DNA of 64,000 bases from Albula goreensis (Eukaryota; Chordata; Actinopteri; Albuliformes; Albulidae): positions 2,634,501 to 2,698,500 of the forward strand of contig CM040744.1 of the NCBI GenBank assembly GCA_022829145.1, given 5' to 3'. Under the pieces are notes generated by a model that did no database searches, was not told the DNA's origin, and saw only the letters and a program-made list of their open reading frames with translations. The translations under genes were made by a program, and so were the position numbers. Of this stretch, positions 58,301 through 64,000 are shown piece after piece (within the stretch, counting starts at the first letter, position 1; each line of letters opens with the position of its first letter).

Positions 58301-59449
58301 GCGAACAGGACTGCTTTATTTAACTAGAAGTGGCGCTTTGTCTCAGCTGCAGCTATCTCGTACACTGAACATTGCATACCCTGTGTGGTAGATGAAGACC
58401 CAGAAAGCTGCCAACGAAAGACTTAAGTATCTAACGTCAATGAATAGACACCAACTGTCTTTTGTGAATGCGATACTGGAGACAAAGTACGTTTGAATGT
58501 CTAACCATATCGAAGACGCAGAGTTATCGTGCTCCAGGTGTTATATAGACCTTGAAGGCTTCACTCCGATAGTATTTCTTGGCCACATGACAATTGTTAA
58601 CAATCCAAAAGAAACCTGGCTTTAAATATAGTTTTAAATGAGACCATTTTCTAAATTTGCTTTTTCCAAAATTTCATTTCCCATGGATGACAATTAAATT
58701 GAACTTCCCCGCGCATGCAACGTGGCTTTACTGATGGGCTCTGCTGATTAAGTTTGGTTGTTAAAAACTATTCCAAACAAGTTGTTAATATACTGTTTGA
58801 CAACAACACTTTGGTTTTTTGCCAAATTTAACAAGTCAAACGTTTCGCTAAATCGGCTATATACATACATCCATAATTTATGGTGAAATTCTTGATTTTT
58901 GACATCTATATCAACGTGCGATATATCCGCGAAACTTCACTGTGCATAAAAGGGATTACATAAACTGAGAGAGGCTATCAATCTCAGTGAAACCGCGGAC
59001 GCATGCTGCGTTGGCATTTCGCTGTTCAGGCATTTAATTCAATCCTGGACTCATGTCCTGGCGACTCTCACACGAATACTGGGCGCAATTTGGCAGCCCT
59101 GCGCTGCAGTCATGCTTGATAATTCAGTGATTCAGCCGGTAATTTTACCTCAGATTTCATCACCAATTCAAGGTCATTTGTGGCACTAACAGAAGCCCCA
59201 AAACTTGTAACAGGTCCTGCACCAGCTGGGTTTTATCTGAACGACACTGTGTCTGCTCTATTCATGCATCCTACCACAGTCAGCAAAGTTTCTTAAGAAG
59301 TGCGCTTTCATCAACTGCAACAAAAGTTCTCAGCATTTGGGGAACATTGTAACCAAGCTCTTACCTTTTAAGACCCCATTTCCTCCAACCCTGCAAGTTA
59401 AAAACGTAAAGACGCAAAATAAAAGAATCCACGACGTATTATATTTCAT
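52387..59449 (-). CDS. lipg: Endothelial lipase (lipg), ten coding exons
   Basis: Joined minus-strand exons: 59449-59365, 57845-57649, 57131-56952, 56316-56205, 55681-55457, 55213-54971, 54498-54378, 53499-53275, 52915-52811 and 52399-52387. All introns are GT-AG and the frame stays open for 501 residues (human enzyme: 500). It is a secreted phospholipase of the lipoprotein lipase family that acts on HDL at the endothelial surface. Seen: signal peptide (1 to about 20), catalytic S170 in GYSLGAH, D194 in LDPAGP, H276 in KCEHER, a 19-residue lid between cysteines 254 and 274, sequons at N81, N137, N379 and N395, basic heparin-binding stretches, a convertase site RKRR at 329-332 and a PLAT domain from about 348. 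The convertase site and sequence pattern favour lipg over lpl or hepatic lipase. Exon lengths 112, 243, 121 and 105 are typical of the family. Confidence 0.95.
52811..52915 (-). CDS. lipg: lipg coding exon 9
   Basis: Residues 463-497 (105 bp, the family's usual exon-9 size). [24 protein letters not shown] and a basic end (KPRK). The acceptor is CTCTGCAG. The donor AAAAAG|GTACAG is weaker than the others; if it is not used the frame runs on to a TAG at 52675-52677. Confidence 0.82.
53275..53499 (-). CDS. lipg: lipg coding exon 8: PLAT domain with tryptophan loop
   Basis: Residues 388-463. The sequon N395 (NHT), [20 protein letters not shown], then SLWNWSS at 435-441, in the region where lipoprotein lipase has a lipid-contacting tryptophan loop, and [12 protein letters not shown]. 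The acceptor is CCCACAG and the donor GAA|GTGAGT. Confidence 0.93.
53886..53907 (+). repeat. T22 homopolymer in lipg intron 7
   Basis: Twenty-two thymines in a row; on the gene's strand this is a poly-A run, possibly a SINE or processed-insert tail. Length is likely to vary or be misread. Confidence 0.9.
54125..54290 (+). mobile_element. tRNA-type SINE fragment in lipg intron 7
   Basis: GGTGGTATAATGGCAAGAGA (A-box-like) ... CTGGGCTTGTAGCTCAGAGG + TCACAGGTTTGCTTATCC (B-box region) ... CTTGAGCCAAG has the layout of tRNA-derived SINEs of fish. Diverged. Confidence 0.5.
54378..54498 (-). CDS. lipg: lipg coding exon 7: start of PLAT domain
   Basis: Residues 348-388 (121 bp). [10 protein letters not shown] begins the PLAT beta-sandwich; [10 protein letters not shown] and the sequon N379 (NDT) follow. 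The acceptor is GTTCCAG and the donor TACAT|GTGAGT. Confidence 0.95.
54600..54745 (+). mobile_element. SINE-like fragment in lipg intron 6
   Basis: TTAAGCACCCTGCTCGATGG + AGTACAAGAACGTTGCCCTG .. GGATTCAAACC .. GGTTTCAAGCCCAGC is a diverged copy of the teleost repeat also seen at 46330. Confidence 0.45.
54971..55213 (-). CDS. lipg: lipg coding exon 6: catalytic histidine, heparin-binding and convertase site
   Basis: Residues 267-348 (243 bp, the family's usual size). Closes the lid with [11 protein letters not shown] (H276), then [15 protein letters not shown] and [14 protein letters not shown] at 329-332 corresponds to the site where mammalian endothelial lipase is cut by proprotein convertases. 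The acceptor is CCGCTCAG and the donor GCAG|GTGAGG. Confidence 0.95.
55457..55681 (-). CDS. lipg: lipg coding exon 5: catalytic aspartate
   Basis: Residues 192-267. Starts with [10 protein letters not shown] (D194), then the calcium/loop region [18 protein letters not shown] and IDIYPNGGD, and the first lid cysteine (PGC). The acceptor is CCTCAG and the donor GGAA|GTGAGT. Confidence 0.95.
56205..56316 (-). CDS. lipg: lipg coding exon 4: catalytic serine
   Basis: Residues 155-192 (112 bp, the usual length). The acceptor is TCTTGCAG and the donor ACGG|GTACGA. Contains the nucleophile elbow [13 protein letters not shown] with S170. The intron on its 5' side shares this stretch with a CA microsatellite at about 56350-56385. 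Confidence 0.95.
56349..56384. repeat. (CA)n microsatellite in lipg intron 3
   Basis: CACACACGCACACACACGCA-type run about 35 bases long, 30 bases from exon 4 on its acceptor side. Confidence 0.9.
56952..57131 (-). CDS. lipg: lipg coding exon 3
   Basis: Residues 95-154 (180 bp, phase 0 at both ends). The acceptor is CACCCAG and the donor CAG|GTATGT. Holds [14 protein letters not shown] and [13 protein letters not shown], all strongly conserved in endothelial and lipoprotein lipases; sequon at N137. Confidence 0.95.
57649..57845 (-). CDS. lipg: lipg coding exon 2
   Basis: Residues 29-94. The acceptor is TTACAG and the donor ACG|GTGAGT. Carries the sequon N81 (FNATAKT) and the beta-strand ending FIIHGWT, the oxyanion-region motif of the lipase core. 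A methionine inside this exon (57839) could mimic a start but lacks a signal peptide. Confidence 0.95.
59365..59449 (-). CDS. lipg: lipg coding exon 1: signal peptide
   Basis: The ATG at 59449 opens [19 protein letters not shown], a typical secretory signal, followed by a short variable mature N-terminus. The donor AAAAG|GTAAGAG splits codon 29 after its first base. This start is chosen because the hydrophobic core begins at once and no better in-frame ATG was seen upstream. Confidence 0.88.
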
Positions 59450-59642
59450 CTCTTTCCTCAGAATGACAAATGCGAATCCCCCGTCTCGTACTAAAGTGTA
59501 CTTCACTGTATTGCAGTATTTAACAGAGTCCAGTGAGAGCAGGGGAGTTAGCTAATGAAGTGACTGAATGGAACCGATCTTCTGGTTTGTGAGTTGTGTG
59601 TCGAAGTAACGCGTGAACCCGGGATTGGTTGCACATTAGAGT

Positions 59643-59713
59643 TTTAAATAGTTTTCTTTCAGTCATCTGATCATCGGCAGATCTTAACTGCGGGATTCTA
59701 AGTTTCCAATTGG
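59643..59713 (-). promoter_or_regulatory. lipg: Candidate lipg core promoter (CCAAT and TATA-like boxes)
   Basis: On the minus strand a CCAAT lies at 59713-59709 and TATTTAAA at 59650-59643, about 60 bases apart. This would place the start near 59615 and give a 5' leader of about 165 bases before the ATG at 59449. A second CCAAT follows the TATA-like box. Placement is by motif only. Confidence 0.4.
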
Positions 59714-60522
59714 TCAAGCCCCCGAATTTACGTTTAAAGGCGTGGCATAAGAACATTTGAATGAAATTTGTAGCCTAGTACTCATGTTGCGTTGTTTAAC
59801 CCTTTGTGGGTTCAACGTTGAAAACAAACACTGCTATCTTAGTGTTCTGTTGCTGTAGACGGACTGAGACGTGTTGTAAAGATATACAGGTATAAGTCAT
59901 GCATACAACAAAAGGAACTCACTCATGAAGTGATGTACACATAATGTTTTAATATATACAGATATGCGCAAATAACGTAGGCCTGTGTATCTCAAGAGCA
60001 AATTTGGGGTGTTGATAAAATATGAATTTGTTCATTCATGCCGGCAGCTTATACAATACGTTGCTCTACATATCAAAAATTACATTTATAGCCTGTTGAA
60101 TGAGCAACATATATAAATGCACGTCACAGTGAGAAATATTTGTGACTTAAGTCATTTTATCTGTTATCTGTGATTATATGCGATCATTTCCTCTGGAAAA
60201 ATACAACAGAATTTTCCAAAGAACAGGCCAATAAATGTAAATGAATAAGAGACCCAAGAGGTCTGACTAAGGAACATATCTTGCTGAGGCATTGCTATGC
60301 TAACACAATATTACCTATTGACTAACACATAATTCTGGTTATGGGTTGATTTCTACACATGCAAACTCATTCACTTCTGAAAAAAAAAATGTTTATTGTG
60401 AAATTATTTACGAATTACATTAGTATTATCTTTGTTTCAGCTACTGGAGAATTTCGTGACCTTCACAACTATAGCTGGGAAAACACATCAAAGACTGACG
60501 CCATGGGAAACTATGTCGGGGG

Positions 60523-60551
60523 CTTGGGGGTGGGGGTGGGGGGAGGCGGGT
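60523..60551 (+). repeat. G-rich tract with quadruplex potential
   Basis: GGGGGTGGGGGTGGGGGGAG + GCGGG gives at least four guanine runs with short loops, about 0.9 kb upstream of the inferred lipg start. Confidence 0.75.
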
Positions 60552-61515
60552 GATTACCTCACATTAACCCGAGAACTGGAAGCTGGAAGCCAGAGGCACT
60601 GAATTTGGCTCAGAGCCAGATTATTGGCTCAGACCATTGGCTGTTGCGATCCAGAGAAAAGTGGACTCACGCAACAGCATCTTTACAATGACTCCTCTGT
60701 TAGTTTCACTGCGAATAAATTCGGCAAAATGTCATTGAAAATGACTACACCTTCAAGACAAGGTCATTCATTGGTGTTCAGAATCACCCCATCACGTGAC
60801 ACCCCCGCAATAATCGCTCCCGGAATGCGAAGGCGCTAAAATATCTTGTTTGTGTATATAATTAAAATATCCGTGTTGTCTCAAAACAGAAAACACCTTG
60901 AACATGAGTGAAAACTGGGACGAAACGTATCCTACTTTAATGTAGCTGAAAACAGAAATCATTTAATGAATATATATTGCATGACTGAAAATGTACAAAA
61001 GTTTGTAAAAATTAAAATGCTGTGTTTTACAGTGTTATAAAATGTGAATCAAATAATATTTTGATCATTGGATATGTCATACAAAAATGACTGCTTTTCA
61101 AGAGTAAAGAATTTAGTATACAAGAAAGACATCCCAGAGTTAAAGTGAAAAAACTAACTCTAACAACATTCAAATGCATCCTCAATAATCAACAAACTGT
61201 GAGGAATGTATGTATATTAATTTTTTAATTTTGCCTCTATTTTAATATTGTAATTAATAAATAATCATTTGAAGGGACTACAGCAGCAGCTCAGTTTCCT
61301 GAATTTATGAGTGTTTCATTTTGTGTGTTCAGTTACAGACGGGTGCAAATCTCACTCTGCAGGTCACCATGGCTCTTAGCACCCTGGATGTTAGTGTCTG
61401 GTCCACCTAAAGTAAAACCAGTGAACACAGAGCAGATTTAACACACTATAAAACACTTGTTCATAAACACAAGCCTGCACAGATTAGCACATTGTAGAAG
61501 CGGTAACTTGAAACA

Positions 61516-61529
61516 GTGCCATCTGGTGG
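61516..61529 (-). promoter_or_regulatory. CTCF-like motif, full consensus match
   Basis: The minus strand reads CCACCAGATGGCAC, matching all 14 positions of the CTCF core consensus CCASYAGRKGGCRS. It is about 1.9 kb upstream of the inferred lipg start. Confidence 0.45.
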
Positions 61530-62653
61530 TGATATTGAGAAGCCTAAAGGTTAGTCATGAATTGAGGAAATGTACCTGATTTATTCTATTTTAATCTGGG
61601 TCTTTATACAGGTAGGTTCTGTTTTTAATAGTGCCATAGGACCTTAATTAACCGATGGACCTATGTTTATGTCTTAATAAATGATCAGAACACAAATTGG
61701 AAGTGGATGTAGAAAAATATTTACACAACCGAAAAGCTCAAATGGAATGATCAAAGATAAACATAGCATTAATACATCTAAAAAATAGAGCAAATAAGAG
61801 CAAGTTATGTTTGTACTCAAATTGTCAAATTTGTATGGTCACATAGTTCCACCAATTACTTAAAACCAAATCAACCCACAGAAATCTAAAGACATTAATA
61901 AGCTCATAGGAAACCAATGCAGAAATATAATTGAATGTTATTTAATTACCATACATAGATAGTCTGTCTGTATCACGACTATGGCTGCTAATCTTTTACC
62001 CCCAGTCTCCTATACTTTTATTAAGTTCGCTGAGAGGAAGACCACTTCACTGAGCTAACACGCAGGAGGAAGAGGAGTTCTGGTGGCTCACATTTGCATT
62101 ACTTTAGCACACTCTAGTGGAAAAAATAAGAAATGCAGCTTCCTAGGTACACTTCACAGAACATCCACACACCCATAGAACCCCAGCATTTCCAACGGGC
62201 AATACCTGCCCACTCTAACGCACAGTCTTGCTCCAGAAGCTAATGCAGATCCGTGCTGCCAACAGATCATCCATAAATATTCACAAAATCAGTTTTAGAA
62301 TCACAATGCTAAATTTAGAGTGTACCTGATCCCCAGGTAGTTCCACAGAATACAGGAAAAAGAGGTTATGCTCTCTTACTTCTTACATTTTAATGACGGC
62401 TTTCACAATTTGCTTGGTGAGCCTTTGGCTGTGGCTCTGAATCCAGGTCTTGCCTTCACCCTGGGACTGCCCTCAAATAAAAACACTAATTAGCTTCGCT
62501 GCTCCTCAAATTAGCAGGAGACACAGATTAGCTTTTTGCGACCTGAAAATGGAAGAACATCCACTGACAATATTTAATGTTTTTTTTTTTTCACAAGTTT
62601 CAAAATTTGGTTAGTTACAATGTGAAAGATCTAACACAGAATTTATATATATG

Positions 62654-63480
62654 CAGTACCAGTCAAATATTTGGACACACCTGCTTTTTAATGCATTTTT
62701 CTCTATTTCAGCTATGTTGTTTGCCTTACATTTGCCTTGCCTGAAGGCCTCAAAGCAACAAAGAAATACAAATCAAATACTGAAACGACAAAGCGAAGTG
62801 TTCAACAAATCAAAATTTTCTTAAATTTTAGGCTCTTCAAAATAGCTCCCTATTGCTTTGATGACATCACTACAGACTGCTGGCATTCTTTCAACCAGCT
62901 TCCAGAGGTAGCCACCTGGAATGTTTCTAGAACAGTCCTGAAGGACTTCTGGGCACAGGTTGGCTGCCTTAATCTTACTCTTCAGAGCAGCTCGACCCAA
63001 ACCAGCTCTATAGGGTTTAGGTTGGCAGCTTGTGGGGGGCAGGTAGTCTTTTGCAGCCAAAAAATTCTAATTTGGATCAATCTTTTCTATTGTTTACATT
63101 GAGGTTTCTTTGCAGCAATTCTACCGTAAAGACCTGATCTTCTCTGGACAGTTGATGTCGACATGCGCTTGATGCTATAGCTCTGTGAAGTATTTATATC
63201 AGCTTTAATCTGCAGCCCTATTAATTATGATTTCTTAGGCTAATGACTCTAATATACTTCTTATCTGCAGCAGAGGTAACGCGTGGTCTTCCTCTCCTGG
63301 CGCGATCTTCATAAGAGCCAGTTTCATTATCGTATTTGATTGCTTTGGCCTGTGCGCTTGGAGAAGCTTTCAGGGTTTGTGCGATTCTCCTGACTGATTG
63401 GCCAGCATGTCCATATAGCAATTATGGACTGACGTTTCTCTTTGCAAAGTTCAGCTTTTCTGCCATATTATTGATTATTA
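62654..63480 (-). mobile_element. Internally deleted Tc1-like transposon
   Basis: The left end CAGTACCAGTCAAATATTTG + GACACACCTG is a known Tc1-like inverted-repeat form. The matching right end was not found, so the copy is decayed or truncated there. It contains the two transposase remnants listed separately. Confidence 0.8.
62818..63464 (-). pseudogene. Tc1-like transposase remnant, catalytic middle deleted
   Basis: On the minus strand the N-terminus starts at 63464 (MAEKLNFAKRN), hits a stop near 63421, then reads the paired-like DNA-binding region (SVRRIAQTLKASPS, GRPRVTSAADKKYIRV) and on to TVQRR and GRIAAKKP near 63115. The text then jumps to the extreme C-terminus (NIPGGYLWKLVERMPA ... 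IKAIGSYFEE, ending at 62821). The DDE catalytic part is missing, so it cannot be active. Confidence 0.88.
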
Positions 63481-63484
63481 CAAC

Positions 63485-64000
63485 AAAAAGCGAAACCTTT
63501 CGACCAAATAGGTCCCGTGGAATCCTCTCTACCTTGTCACAACGTAAATGATTATATGTTTAGACTAGGAAAGATGGTTTTCAGGGTAATATATAGTACT
63601 TGTGGCACCTGCAATCACTTTGAAAATACTCTGTTTGTTAATATTTTGTATCTAAAATATCTTTGTGATGTTTAAAGCAAAACCACAGAACTGGGGTACT
63701 GGCTCAAAAGACTTTTTTCCTATAAAATCCTTTGTTTTGGAAAAACATTTTGCATGGGCATAAATATGACTATTTATATTAATGTGAGAAACAAATTTCT
63801 GCTTCTGTATATATAAAATGCATGTTGTAGTATAAAATATTAAAACTTAGGGGAAGTGTCCCTTTTAAGCCCATGTACCTTATAAGCCCACTTTTATTTT
63901 ATTTTGCAATTTTAAAAAATGGAAGAGTGTCTTGTAAATTTAACACATCTCATTAAATCAGCAAACACGTTCATTATGTGCCTTTTGGTTTGGAGCCAAT
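63485..64000. other. No gene seen
   Basis: AT-rich non-coding DNA to the window edge. From about 63850 the phrase AGGGGAAGTGTCCCTTTTAA + GCCCA suggests the start of another small repeat, cut by the edge. Confidence 0.5.

Larger units (their letters stand above)
59750..62640. other. lipg upstream intergenic DNA, no gene
   Basis: No exon recognised. Holds a G-rich tract (60523-60551) and a CTCF-like site (61516-61529), reported separately. AT-rich overall. Confidence 0.55.

Noticed and set aside
52387-59449. Identification as lipoprotein lipase (lpl) or hepatic lipase (lipc)
   Set aside because: The RKRR hinge site, the lid sequence and length, the motifs NVVVVDW and [13 protein letters not shown], and the total length fit endothelial lipase best. 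lpl normally ends earlier and hepatic lipase has a different lid.

Overview
The window is vertebrate nuclear DNA, almost certainly from a teleost fish. It has spliced exons with GT-AG introns of 240-1,520 bp, abundant microsatellites and minisatellites, Tc1/mariner relics, short inverted-repeat elements of fish type, V-SINE-like repeats and a Gmr1-type Ty3/gypsy retrotransposon. The species cannot be named from the sequence alone.

Layout. 1-5,207 (minus strand): the 5' part of a Ty3/gypsy LTR retrotransposon, running off the left edge. It has a roughly 1.04-kb LTR, a primer-binding site complementary to tRNA-Leu, gag with a SCAN-like capsid segment and a CCHC knuckle, protease, integrase, and then reverse transcriptase. 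Integrase lies upstream of reverse transcriptase, the rare Gmr1 order. The copy is broken by several one-base frameshifts. 5,208-5,700: a 50-bp minisatellite that looks like the expanded interior of a small inverted-repeat element, apparently split by the retrotransposon.

About 5,700-51,590 (46 kb) holds no recognisable protein-coding exon. It is filled with non-coding sequence, tandem arrays (unit lengths 33, 52, 28/56, 45, about 51, 164 and 30 bp), simple repeats, MITEs (12.5, 25.7, 42.5 and 50.6 kb), SINE fragments and a few CTCF-like motifs. The most structured part is 15.4-17.7 kb, where a 33-bp array carrying a CTCF-like core in most units sits between inverted copies of a fish repeat.

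51,600-59,700 (minus strand): one complete gene, lipg (endothelial lipase), in ten coding exons. It predicts 501 residues with signal peptide, Ser-Asp-His triad, 19-residue lid, proprotein-convertase site and C-terminal PLAT domain. A TATA/CCAAT-like promoter lies at about 59.64-59.71 kb and an ATTAAA signal at 51.62 kb.

59,750-64,000: upstream intergenic DNA with a perfect CTCF-consensus match at 61.5 kb, a G-rich tract at 60.5 kb and an internally deleted Tc1-like transposon at 62.65-63.48 kb. Only lipg is a convincing host gene. The other genes are remnants of mobile elements.
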